A stretch of DNA of 64,000 nt from Pseudomonas sp. S37. Lineage in GTDB: Bacteria > Pseudomonadota > Gammaproteobacteria > Pseudomonadales > Pseudomonadaceae. Shown here one piece after another: positions 51,001 to 58,349 of the stretch. The translations under genes were made by a program, and so were the position numbers. The notes beneath the pieces are model-generated. The model saw only the letters and a list, made by a program, of their open reading frames with translations. It did no database searches and was not told the DNA's origin. Position 1 is the stretch's first letter. Each line of letters starts with the position of its first letter. The stretch is from NCBI RefSeq assembly GCF_016658545.1, contig NZ_JACVZC010000011.1:1-64000 (forward strand), read 5' to 3'.

Positions 51001-51865
51001 GGGCATTCACGGCGTGGTACTGAGCGAGCAACACCCCTGCCCGGTACGCCTTGAGCTGCCCGCCGACGGCCTGCCGCTGATGATCGACGGCGACCTCACG
51101 CGCCTGGAGCAGATCATCTGGAACCTGCTGAACAATGCACTGAAGTTCAGCCCGGCAGGTAGCGAGATACGCCTGGTGCTGAGCCACGACGACGAACGGG
51201 CGCGCCTGCAGGTGATTGACCACGGCATAGGCCTGAACCATGACAGCCTGGAGCACATCTTCGACCTGTTCAGCCAGGCGGCGCCGCAGTTGGCCAGCCA
51301 CAGCCGCGAAGGCCTGGGTATCGGCCTGTCGCTGGTGAGGCAACTGGTCGAAGCCCAGGGCGGTACCGTGCAGGCCAGCTCGGCCGGGCTTGGCATGGGT
51401 TGTACCTTTACCGTCTGCCTGCCGTTGTGCGATGTACAGTGCCCGCAGTCTGCAGGCGGTGTTGAGCAACCTGGCGAAGGTCGCCTCAAAGGCATTCGCG
51501 TGTTGCTGGTGGATGATTCGGTCGAGGTGCTGGAAGTAATGCAGGAACTGCTGGAGATGGAGAGCGCCAGCGTCAGGGCCTTCAGCCAACCGCGTGAAGC
51601 GCTGGAAGCGGCCTCGGGCGAGGAATTCGACATCATCCTCTCGGATATCGGCATGCCGGTGATGGATGGCCATGCGTTGATCAAGGCCTTGCGTGGCCAT
51701 GCCCACTTGCGCCATACCCCGGCTATTGCCCTGACCGGCTATGGCGCCAGTGCCGACCAGTACAAATCGCGCCAGTCCGGGTTTGACCGGCACCTGAACA
51801 AGCCGGTGGGCTATGACGAGCTGGTCGAGGCGATCGAGGCGTTGAGCGGTACGGTGCCGTATTGA
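48083..51865 (+). CDS. CheB-CheR-PAS hybrid histidine kinase with receiver, 1260 aa
   Basis: Multidomain signalling protein: CheB methylesterase domain (residues about 25-205; GIGASAGGLEAI, LSPDH, CVVLSGTGADGAVGL), CheR methyltransferase domain (about 230-480; ATVLRRIERRLH, WSAGCSTGEEAYSLAML), coiled coil rich in EEL repeats (about 680-755; SSEELTASNEEMQAINEEL), PAS domain (about 760-880), HisKA (FFAVMSHELKHPLNLIQL), HATPase (IIWNLLNNALKFSP, DHGIGL, GLGIGLSLV), and a C-terminal receiver (VLLVDDSVEVLEVM, ILSDIGMPVMDG). The start is ATG 48083 with AAGG about 11 nt upstream. No chemoreceptor is nearby. Such fusions occur widely in Proteobacteria as stress or methylation-linked sensors. Confidence 0.9.
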   Translation: MKSSPKQPASPQNPALSPSHLDFPVVGIGASAGGLEAICTLFRQMPSDCGMAFVVVLHLSPDHQSVADRIIQDTTQMPVRQVTEPVPIERNHVYVISPANRLSTNDGYLRVAPANRRRGDHVAIDLFFRDLADVHKDHAFCVVLSGTGADGAVGLSRIKEQGGVTLVQTPDDAQYDSMPRAAIETGMVDLVLPAAEIPQKLLELWRNARQVKLPEIEDDSLPPALGTRSGDAQASEPLLEEILLQLRSTTGHDFQHYKRATVLRRIERRLHVTGQTDLAGYLHYLEQHPGESTALLADMLIGVTNFFRDREAFEALERHVLPQLACERDPADASDEIRIWSAGCSTGEEAYSLAMLICEQLALEQRARKVQVFATDLDQRAIGIARSGSYPEAIVTDVPPSRLRQFFVKEDQHYRVRKEVREKVLFARHNLLSDPPFSQIDLIVCRNLLIYLDREVQRDILQMFHFALRSGGYLFLGSSESADVVSELFAPIDKRNRIFRARDVSNAGRRAERQLPGAPASSMPPDAQIKAKPGRKSSYAELHHRALARRMPPSLIVDIDGNILHMSDGVGRFLQLAGGEPSRNLLSLVLPSLRLALRSTLFQARQGTEAVTSRPVDLADSAHRLQVEITVQPYKDDLGASDCLLVVFEERAPDPSLPLPGVIRQTDSMVLHNLERELQRTRLQLQETIEQSEVSSEELTASNEEMQAINEELRSASEELETSKEELQSINEELLTVNYELKNKVEETDKVNDYLSNLIACTEIATVFVDRNLHIRWFTPRATDLFNILPVDTGRSLLDITHRLDYPALADDARAVAQGEAVIEREIGGQNDHWYLARLLPYRSSEQKIDGTVLTFIDISTSHAAEERVRLGEERLSKQLAESQSNSHMKDEFFAVMSHELKHPLNLIQLNAEILRRLPSIKHIGAASKAVGTICEAVSSQARIIDDLLDVARIRTGKLKLKTEPVDLGDVLRGIHGVVLSEQHPCPVRLELPADGLPLMIDGDLTRLEQIIWNLLNNALKFSPAGSEIRLVLSHDDERARLQVIDHGIGLNHDSLEHIFDLFSQAAPQLASHSREGLGIGLSLVRQLVEAQGGTVQASSAGLGMGCTFTVCLPLCDVQCPQSAGGVEQPGEGRLKGIRVLLVDDSVEVLEVMQELLEMESASVRAFSQPREALEAASGEEFDIILSDIGMPVMDGHALIKALRGHAHLRHTPAIALTGYGASADQYKSRQSGFDRHLNKPVGYDELVEAIEALSGTVPY

Positions 51866-51886
51866 GCGAATGGTTTTCTTCTGTGT

Positions 51887-51965
51887 CGGCCTATTCGCGG
51901 GTGAACCCGCTCCCACAGGGAATATGCGATAGATGTGGGAGCGGGTTCACCCGCGAATAGGCCGG
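51887..51965. repeat. REP pair
   Basis: Inverted units CTATTCGCGGGTGAACCCGC (51891 on) and GCGGGTTCACCCGCGAATAG (51941-51960) lie between the hybrid kinase and the ClpP-like gene. Confidence 0.85.
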
Positions 51966-51977
51966 CACAGGAAGGCA

Positions 51978-52529
51978 CTAGGCATGCACACTCCACTGCA
52001 CTGTCTCTGCCTCGATCGGCATCTCGTCAATGGCATGGATCATCCCGTTCTCCAGTGCCTCCATCGGCCCCAGAATGCGCGGATAAGCCATCAGGTAGCG
52101 CGGCACATCCAGCACCTCGCTCGCACCCTGGGTACGCTCAGCGACAATCTGCGCATACAAGCGCAAGTCATAATCCAGGCTCATCGCATACTCGGCCATC
52201 CGCGAATGGTCCACCGAGCCGTGCAAGGTCCAGTGGAACGGATGGAACAGGAACTTGCTGTAGCTACACGCCGTGCGCCGCGCCCCTGCCAGGAACAGGA
52301 TATTGCCCATCGACTCCACCGTGCCCAGGTTGTGCGTATGCACCTCGACCGGCAACGCCCGCAGGAAGTTGTACAGGGTAAACCCGTAGCTGCACTCGCC
52401 GCCCATGGTGGCGATGTTCAGTTGTAGCACCTCGGCCCCCTGCTGCAACGCCCGTGAGCAGGTGTTGATCAGGTTGCCACAGGTCGATGAGTTGATCGGC
52501 CCGGTGAAATGAATGATGTGTCTGGCCAT
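51978..52529 (-). CDS. Orphan ClpP-like serine protease, 183 aa
   Basis: ClpP/crotonase-fold peptidase. A beta-alpha start (IIHFTGPINSSTCGNLI) matches ClpP; the catalytic Ser is in GTVESMGNILFLAG, and the His in KFLFHPFHWTLHG. A late Asp is expected near MAYPRILGPMEAL. No ClpX or ClpA gene is nearby and the sequence differs clearly from housekeeping ClpP. It precedes the iron-permease-like gene on the opposite flank, same strand, 22 bp away. Its start is ATG 52529, with GGAGG upstream in the reverse strand. Confidence 0.8.
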   Translation of the reverse strand: MARHIIHFTGPINSSTCGNLINTCSRALQQGAEVLQLNIATMGGECSYGFTLYNFLRALPVEVHTHNLGTVESMGNILFLAGARRTACSYSKFLFHPFHWTLHGSVDHSRMAEYAMSLDYDLRLYAQIVAERTQGASEVLDVPRYLMAYPRILGPMEALENGMIHAIDEMPIEAETVQWSVHA

Positions 52530-52551
52530 GCTTGCCTCCAGGGTTGGCAGG

Positions 52552-52926
52552 TCATTCCTTGGTGTGCTGCGCCTCGTCGGCCTGCCCGGCCATTAGCTGG
52601 TACTGCTTGCGCAGGGCGTGCAGCTGGGCCGGGTCCATGTCTTCCAGGTCGAGCAGCGCCTTGTGCGCCCGGCGGGTGGTGCGCAGCAGTTCGTCGATCT
52701 TGATGTGCAGTTCGTCGTTGTCGCGGTTCTGGGTGTTCTGGATCAGAAACACCATCAGAAAGGTAATGATGGTGGTCGAGGTATTGATCACCAGTTGCCA
52801 GGTGTCGTTGAAGTGAAACAACGGCCCGGTTACCGCCCAGGTCAGGATCAGCAGGCAGGCGATACCGAAGCTGAGCGGGCGGCCGGCCCAGTTGGCCAGC
52901 CAGTGGGCGAAACGGTCGAATTTCAT
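52552..52926 (-). CDS. Low-affinity iron permease family membrane protein, 124 aa
   Basis: Two transmembrane helices (SFGIACLLILTWAVTGPLF and TSTTIITFLMVFLIQNTQNRDNDELHIKIDEL) with the FLIQNTQNRD signature of the low-affinity iron permease (Fet4-like) family. The C-terminal tail is charged and helical. Start ATG 52926 with GGAAGG 8 nt upstream; ATG 52944 is possible. Iron transport by the bacterial members is not established. It probably forms an operon with the ClpP-like gene, 22 bp downstream. Confidence 0.75.
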   Translation of the reverse strand: MKFDRFAHWLANWAGRPLSFGIACLLILTWAVTGPLFHFNDTWQLVINTSTTIITFLMVFLIQNTQNRDNDELHIKIDELLRTTRRAHKALLDLEDMDPAQLHALRKQYQLMAGQADEAQHTKE

Positions 52927-53092
52927 CCTGGCACCCTTCCACATAGCGGATACCCGGTGGAAACGTCTGCGGCCACAAAGTTCAACGCGGCATCAGGCTT
53001 TCCCGTTGGTCATGCATGCTGAACCCTTGCAGGCCTGCGCCAGTCGCACCTTGAGAGCGACCGAACAAGGAACCGGCAATGAGGACGGCAGC

Positions 53093-54010
53093 GTGAGCGA
53101 TATCCGCATTGGTATTTCCGGGTGGCGCTATGGCCCCTGGCGCAACGATTTCTACCCCAAAGGCCTGCGCCAGGACGACGAGCTGGCGTTTGCTTCACGG
53201 GCGGTGAACAGCATCGAGATCAACGGCTCGTTCTACAGCCTACAAACACCCGAGCGTTATCTGGGTTGGCGTGACGAGACACCGAACGGCTTCGTGTTCG
53301 CGGTCAAGGGGCCGCGCTATATCACCCATGTGCGGCGGTTGAAGGACATCGAAGAGCCCGTCGCCAATTTCTTCGCCTCCGGGCCGTTATTGCTGGGCGA
53401 CAAGCTCGGGCCGTTCCTGTGGCAGTTTCCGCCCAACATGAAGTTCGATGAAGACCGGTTCGCCCGTTTTTTTGAACTGCTGCCGCGCAACCGCAAGGCT
53501 GCCCGTGAATGTGCGCAAAACTGCGCCGAGCGCCTGAAGGATAATGGCGGCCTGGCGATCAAGGGCAATACGCGCCTGCGCCATGCCGTGGAGATTCGCC
53601 ACGAGAGCTTCCTTTGCGAAGCCTTCGTCAAGCTGCTGCGCAAGCACCGGGTGGCGCTGGTGGTTGCCGACAGTGCGGGCAAGTGGCCCTATGTTGAAGA
53701 CGTCACCGCCGATTTCGTGTACATGCGCCTGCATGGTGACGTAGAGCTGTACAGCAGCGGCTACACCGCACGCGCCTTGCGCCGCTGGAAACAGCGCATC
53801 CAGCACTGGAGCCAGGGCAGCCAGGCAGACGACGCACGGCTGATCGTGCCAGGTGCGCCGCCACGGCGTGCCACGCGTGATGTGTACTGTTACTTCGACA
53901 ATGACCAGAAAGTCCATGCGCCCTACGACGCCCGGCGCCTGCTGCAGAAACTGTCGCTGGACCATGAGTTGATGACCGAACCGGGCGTGGTGCCGGAGGT
54001 GGCCTTATGA
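53093..54010 (+). CDS. DUF72 family protein (YecE-like), 305 aa
   Basis: TIM-barrel protein of DUF72. Typical features: IRIGISGWRYGPWRNDFYPKGLRQDDEL at the start, NSIEINGSFYSLQ, FVFAVKGPRYITH, and FLWQFPPN; AVEIRHESF follows. Start GTG 53093 with GAGGA 8 nt upstream; the frame is open to 52892 but upstream residues are not family-like. Stop overlaps the next gene's ATG by 4 nt. The biochemical role of the family is unknown. Confidence 0.85.
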   Translation: MSDIRIGISGWRYGPWRNDFYPKGLRQDDELAFASRAVNSIEINGSFYSLQTPERYLGWRDETPNGFVFAVKGPRYITHVRRLKDIEEPVANFFASGPLLLGDKLGPFLWQFPPNMKFDEDRFARFFELLPRNRKAARECAQNCAERLKDNGGLAIKGNTRLRHAVEIRHESFLCEAFVKLLRKHRVALVVADSAGKWPYVEDVTADFVYMRLHGDVELYSSGYTARALRRWKQRIQHWSQGSQADDARLIVPGAPPRRATRDVYCYFDNDQKVHAPYDARRLLQKLSLDHELMTEPGVVPEVAL

Positions 54011-54792
54011 ACAAGACCCTGCCCGCCCCACGCTGCATCATCGACAAGGTTACTGCGGTGCGTCGGCTCAATGTGCTGACGTTGAACGTTCACAAGGGCT
54101 TCACCTTCTTCAACCGGCGCTTCATCCTGCCGGAGCTGCGCGAGGCAGTGCGCGCCACTGGGGCCGACCTGGTGTTCCTGCAAGAGGTGCACGGCAGCCA
54201 CCAGCAGCACGCCCTGCGCCACCCGGCCTGGCCGGAAATACCGCAATACGAGTTTCTGGCCGACAGCATGTGGCCGCAGTTCGCCTATGGCCGCAATGCC
54301 GTATACCCCCATGGCGACCACGGCAACGCGCTGTTGTCGAAATTCCCCATCAGCCGCTTCAACAACCTTGATGTTTCGGTGCAGGGCAACGAGCAGCGCG
54401 GCTTGCTGCATTGCCAGCTGGAAGTGCCGGGCCATGACCAGGTCCATGCGGTGTGCGTACACCTTGGCCTGCGCGAGGCGCACCGGCAAAGCCAGGTGAA
54501 GCTGCTGCTCGACCTGCTGAGCAGCTTGCCGCCCAAGGCACCGGTGATCATCGCCGGCGACTTCAATGACTGGCGGTTGAAGGCGGACGCGGTGCTGTGC
54601 GAACACCTGGTCGAGGCGTTCGGCGAGCATTTTGGCATCCCGGCGCGCAGCTTTCCCGCACGCCTGCCGTTGCTGCGGCTGGACCGCATCTACTTGCGCA
54701 ACGCCATGCCCGGCAGCGCTCAGGTGCTGGCGAAATACCCGTGGTCGCACTTGTCTGACCACGCCCCACTGGCCGCGGAGATCAACCTGTGA
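54007..54792 (+). CDS. Endonuclease/exonuclease/phosphatase family protein (YbhP-like), 261 aa
   Basis: EEP-fold hydrolase: LNVLTLNVHKGFTFF, VFLQEVHGSH (metal-binding Glu), YGRNAVYPHGDHGNALLS, IIAGDFNDWR and SDHAPLAAEI (catalytic Asp-His) are all visible. In E. coli the equivalent ybhP lies next to clsB and ybhN. Here it couples to both neighbours (ATGA at 54007, GTGA at 54789). It might act on a phosphodiester of lipid or nucleic acid; no evidence decides. Confidence 0.85.
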   Translation: MNKTLPAPRCIIDKVTAVRRLNVLTLNVHKGFTFFNRRFILPELREAVRATGADLVFLQEVHGSHQQHALRHPAWPEIPQYEFLADSMWPQFAYGRNAVYPHGDHGNALLSKFPISRFNNLDVSVQGNEQRGLLHCQLEVPGHDQVHAVCVHLGLREAHRQSQVKLLLDLLSSLPPKAPVIIAGDFNDWRLKADAVLCEHLVEAFGEHFGIPARSFPARLPLLRLDRIYLRNAMPGSAQVLAKYPWSHLSDHAPLAAEINL

Positions 54793-55991
54793 ACCGACCT
54801 TGGGTAGACGGCAACTGTGTGCAGTTGCTGATCAATGGCGAGCAGTATTACCCCCGTGTGTTTGAGGCCATGGCCCGGGCCCGGGAGGAGATCCTGCTGG
54901 AAACCTTCATCATTTTCGACGACAAGGTCGGCCAGCAACTGCAGCAGGTGCTGATCGGGGCGGCCCGCCGCGGCGTGCGTGTGGAGGTGGTGGTGGACGG
55001 TTACGGCACCGCTGACTTGCCGTCTGCGTTCATCTCGGCCATGACCGATGCGGGGGTCAGCTTTCACGCCTTCGACCCACAGCCACGGCTGGTGGGCATG
55101 CGCACCAACCTGTTCCGGCGCTTGCACCGCAAGATCGTGGTCATCGATGGCGAGCGCGCGTTCATCGGCGGCATCAACTACAGCGCCGATCACCTCGGAG
55201 ATTTTGGTGCCATGGCCAAGCAGGATTATGCCGTCGAAGTGACCGGCCCGGTGGTGGCCCAGGTGCATGCCGCCAGCAAGCGCCTGATGTCGCCGGTGCT
55301 GCAGGCGCCCAGCACGGTGCGGCCGCTCACCGAACCTGCCGGGGCCAGCAGCGCCGTGCTGGTCGAGCGCGACAACGGGCTGCGCAGCACGGATATCGAA
55401 ACCCAGTACCTGCAGGCGTTTCGCAGTGCCAGGCAGCGCATCGTGGTGGCCAATGCCTACTTCTTCCCGGGCTACCGGCTGTTGCGCGAACTGCGCAACG
55501 CTGCCCGGCGCGGCGTGGAGGTGCACCTGATCCTGCAAGGCCAGCCGGACATGCGCTGGGTACGGGCGTTGTCGCGGCTGCTGTACAACTACTTGCTGCG
55601 CGACGGCGTGGCCATTCGCGAATACTGCCAGCGGCCCTTGCACGGCAAAGTGGCGCTGGTCGACGACCAGTGGGCCACGGTCGGTTCCAGCAACCTCGAC
55701 CCGCTGAGCCTGTCGTTCAACCTGGAGGCCAACCTGTTCATCCGCGACCAAGTCTTCAACCAGCAGCTCAGCCAGCATCTGCAGGCGCTGGCCCAGGAGC
55801 AGTGCAAACCGGTCACCCTGGCGCGCATGATTCGTGGTTACTGGTGGCGGGCACCGCTGATCTTCGTGTGTTTCCACGTCATCCGCCATTTCCCGCGCAT
55901 TGCCGGCTGGTTCCCGGCCCACCGCCAGCGCTTGCGCTCGGTGCAGCCGGAAGCCGAAACCCAGGGCGACTTGCACGAGGGCAATACCTGA
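54789..55991 (+). CDS. clsB: Cardiolipin synthase B (PLD superfamily), 400 aa
   Basis: Phospholipase D-family synthase. The first HKD motif is LHRKIVVIDGERAFIGGINYS; the second is LHGKVALVDDQWATVGSSNLD, both complete. The start GTG 54789 overlaps the preceding stop. It makes cardiolipin from phosphatidylglycerol and, in E. coli, phosphatidylethanolamine. Next to YbhN- and YbhP-like genes, it matches the E. coli ybhP-clsB-ybhN unit. Confidence 0.88.
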   Translation: MNRPWVDGNCVQLLINGEQYYPRVFEAMARAREEILLETFIIFDDKVGQQLQQVLIGAARRGVRVEVVVDGYGTADLPSAFISAMTDAGVSFHAFDPQPRLVGMRTNLFRRLHRKIVVIDGERAFIGGINYSADHLGDFGAMAKQDYAVEVTGPVVAQVHAASKRLMSPVLQAPSTVRPLTEPAGASSAVLVERDNGLRSTDIETQYLQAFRSARQRIVVANAYFFPGYRLLRELRNAARRGVEVHLILQGQPDMRWVRALSRLLYNYLLRDGVAIREYCQRPLHGKVALVDDQWATVGSSNLDPLSLSFNLEANLFIRDQVFNQQLSQHLQALAQEQCKPVTLARMIRGYWWRAPLIFVCFHVIRHFPRIAGWFPAHRQRLRSVQPEAETQGDLHEGNT

Positions 55992-56944
55992 TGGCGCGCA
56001 AAGGCTGGCAAACCTGGGGCAAACGCCTGTTCACAGTGGCGTTCCTGATCCTCATCCCTGTGCTGCTGTACCTGCTGGCGCGCAACCTGGACTGGAACGA
56101 AGTACGCCAGTCATTGCTGGCCTACAAGCCCGGTACGCTGGCGATCGGCCTGGCAGTTGCCTTGTGCAGCTACCTGACATTCGCCAGCTACGACCTGCTG
56201 GCGCGCGCCTATACCGGCCACCACCTGCCGGCCCGGCAGGTACTGCCAATCGCCTTCGTCTGCTACGCCTTCAACCTCAACTTCACCACCTGGGTCGGTG
56301 GCGTTGCCTTGCGTTACCGCCTGTACAGCCGCTTGGGCCTGGATACGCCGACCATCACGCGCATCCTTACCCTGGGCCTGCTGACCAACTGGATGGGCTA
56401 TATGCTGCTGGCCGGCACCGTGTTTGCCATGGGCCTGGTCGAACTGCCCAGCAACTGGGCAGTGGGCGCTACCGGCCTGCGCCTGATCGGCCTGCTGTTG
56501 CTGGCCATTGCGGCGGGCTACCTGCTGGCGTGTGGTTTGGCGACGAAACGTACCTGGCGCTGGCGCGACCACGAAGTAACACTGCCCTCGCTGCGCCTGG
56601 CGCTGTGCCAAGTTGCCTTGGGGGCCAGCAACTGGGCGCTGATGGCGCTGCTGATCTTCTGGTTGCTACCGGGGGAAGCATTCTACCCCTCGATCCTGGG
56701 GATCTTGCTGATCAGTTGCGTGGCGGGTGTGGTTGCGCATATCCCGGCAGGGTTGGGGGTGCTGGAAGCGGTATTCCTCGCCCTGCTGCACGGGCAAATG
56801 GCCCAGGGTTCACTGGTGGCTGCCCTGCTCGGCTATCGCACGCTGTACTACCTGGTGCCGCTGCTGCTGGCGGTGGTTACCTACCTGATCCTGGAAAAGC
56901 GCGCCAAGGCCATGCGCCGGCGCGACAAGCCCGCCCAGACATGA
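55991..56944 (+). CDS. YbhN-like lysylphosphatidylglycerol-synthase-type membrane protein, 317 aa
   Basis: Polytopic membrane protein (about eight helices) of the UPF0104 family, with FAFxCYAFNLNFTTWVGGVALRYRLYSRLGL as the family's signature and IPAGLGVLEAVFLALL near the end. The start is ATG 55991, overlapping the ClsB stop by one base. Related to the flippase part of MprF; function unknown, probably in lipid handling alongside ClsB. Confidence 0.85.
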   Translation: MARKGWQTWGKRLFTVAFLILIPVLLYLLARNLDWNEVRQSLLAYKPGTLAIGLAVALCSYLTFASYDLLARAYTGHHLPARQVLPIAFVCYAFNLNFTTWVGGVALRYRLYSRLGLDTPTITRILTLGLLTNWMGYMLLAGTVFAMGLVELPSNWAVGATGLRLIGLLLLAIAAGYLLACGLATKRTWRWRDHEVTLPSLRLALCQVALGASNWALMALLIFWLLPGEAFYPSILGILLISCVAGVVAHIPAGLGVLEAVFLALLHGQMAQGSLVAALLGYRTLYYLVPLLLAVVTYLILEKRAKAMRRRDKPAQT

Positions 56945-56972
56945 CAAGGGCCATTGGCCCGGGAGGTGGCAC

Positions 56973-57389
56973 GTGCGTGTTTCTGTACTGATGTTGATGG
57001 TTGCCAGCCTGGCCAGCGGCCAGGCATGGGCTGAAGCCTGCAATGTGCTCACCCGCTCCTCCAGCGATGCGGTTACGCCCGCTGAACGGCATACCTGCTA
57101 CAGCTACAGCAACCTGCCCGCCGAAGCGATCAACTGGTCGTGCAGCAACGAAAGCAAGGACATGCTAAACAGCGAAAAGAGCAAGGTAGCGCGCTGTGCC
57201 GATGGCAGCGTTGGTAGCTGCATCGCGCCGCTGACCCAGGAAGCGCTGGCCAACCCCAAGGCCACCGGCGGTGACAGGCCGGCCTTGCCCAAGGATGCGC
57301 GGGTGATTACCTATTACTACGATACGCCCAGCCTCGGCCAGGCGCGTACGGACTGCGAGCGCAATAACGGGATTTGGCAGACGCATTGA
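56973..57389 (+). CDS. Secreted small protein of unknown function, 138 aa
   Basis: Start GTG 56973 with GGGAGG 7 nt upstream. Sec signal MRVSVLMLMVASLASGQAWAEA with cleavage near residue 21. The mature part has six Cys that may pair in the periplasm (ACNVL, TCYSY, WSCSN, RCADGSVGSC, DCERNN). It ends the DUF72-YbhN run on the same strand, 28 bp after ybhN. No domain recognised. Confidence 0.65.
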   Translation: MRVSVLMLMVASLASGQAWAEACNVLTRSSSDAVTPAERHTCYSYSNLPAEAINWSCSNESKDMLNSEKSKVARCADGSVGSCIAPLTQEALANPKATGGDRPALPKDARVITYYYDTPSLGQARTDCERNNGIWQTH

Positions 57390-57403
57390 TCCGGCAAGCC
57401 ACA

Positions 57404-57492
57404 CCCTGTGGGAGCGGGCATGCCCGCGAACACCGGCGCAGCCGGTGCCATCCACCGCGCTGGATTCTTCGCGGGCACGCCCGCTCCCACAG
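57404..57492. repeat. REP pair
   Basis: Inverted units CTGTGGGAGCGGGCATGCCC (57406 on) and GGGCACGCCCGCTCCCACAG (57473 on) flank CACCGGCGCAGCCGGTG, as in the pair at 47055. Confidence 0.85.
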
Positions 57493-57521
57493 AAGCTGAC
57501 TCGCGCTTGCGAGATGTAGCC

Positions 57522-57746
57522 TCAGGGCGAAATAGGGTCGCTGGCCGGGAATGTCTCATCCAGCGCATTGTCCACCGCGCGCTCACCCGGCTGCTCACCG
57601 CAATGGCAATCCTGCATCCGGCACGCCTCACCGTGCCGGTGCCCACTGGCGCAGGCCTCGCAGCAATAAGCCTTGCCGTCACGCTGCAAGGCATTGGCGT
57701 CCACGGTGCAGGAACAATGTGCACAGGCACAACGCTGCTCATTCAT
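57522..57746 (-). CDS. Bacterial metallothionein, 74 aa
   Basis: Small Cys-rich metal-binding protein of the Pseudomonas type. Ten Cys, at 6, 8, 11, 13, 28, 29, 32, 42, 47 and 49, with His10, 36, 38 and 48, give a zinc/cadmium cluster. CACAHCSC and YCCEACASGH are hallmarks. The C-terminal tail (about 20 residues) is acidic and Cys-free. It overlaps the preceding gene by 4 nt (ATGA), so it is translationally coupled to the acidic protein at 57743. No upstream SmtB-type regulator is present. Confidence 0.9.
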   Translation of the reverse strand: MNEQRCACAHCSCTVDANALQRDGKAYCCEACASGHRHGEACRMQDCHCGEQPGERAVDNALDETFPASDPISP

Positions 57747-58207
57747 GGTTTGTTCTCCTCGTCATCGATCACATCATCGGTCCACGGCTCGCCGTCCAGC
57801 GGCGCGGAGCGGGCCAGTTCGGCTTCATCCAGGCCAATACCGCCGCCGATCTCATCGGCATCCACCTCGCGCAGGGCCTTGTCCACCGGGCCGCCGTTAC
57901 CGCCCGGCTCATGCGGGTCGCGGGCGCCGGTTTCATCCAGCAGGGTGTCCGGGCTCAGGTCGTCGTAGGTGACGTTGTCCTCATGCAGGCTGTCGGTCAG
58001 CGCTTCACCACCCGTCATGCCGCTTTCGGCCACGCGCCGGGGCGGGAACTCCCGGGCGACTTCATCGGCCGGGCGCTCGTCACCCACCCGCCCCTCGCGC
58101 TCGTCCAGGCGCTCGTCGAAGTCCAGCTCATGGACGCTGCCCATGCGGTCCTCGGTGTCGTCGATTTCGCTGGGGGTATACGGCTTCGGATCATCTGCTT
58201 GGGCCAT
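57743..58207 (-). CDS. Acidic low-complexity protein of unknown function, 154 aa
   Basis: Highly acidic (many Asp/Glu), predicted largely disordered, with few hydrophobic residues. MAQADDPKPYTPSEIDDTEDRMGSVHELDFDERLDEREGRVGD opens the protein. Databases often call relatives serine kinase/phosphatase, but no such domain is visible. It is coupled by a 4-nt overlap to the metallothionein, suggesting a joint role in metal or stress handling. Confidence 0.65.
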   Translation of the reverse strand: MAQADDPKPYTPSEIDDTEDRMGSVHELDFDERLDEREGRVGDERPADEVAREFPPRRVAESGMTGGEALTDSLHEDNVTYDDLSPDTLLDETGARDPHEPGGNGGPVDKALREVDADEIGGGIGLDEAELARSAPLDGEPWTDDVIDDEENKP

Positions 58208-58349
58208 GTGCGTTCTCCGTCAGTTGGCTTCATTCGGTCGACTGCACCGGCTTGCCGAAGATTCAGAGTTTTTGCTGGCGTGTTTTTTGAACTACCCGCT
58301 CGGCCGCCGCCTCCCACTTCTACAGACTGCGAATTGCCCGGAGCCCGCC

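Noticed and set aside
50225..51916. 563-aa minus-strand frame opposite the kinase-receiver part
   Set aside because: Antisense of an identified multidomain protein.
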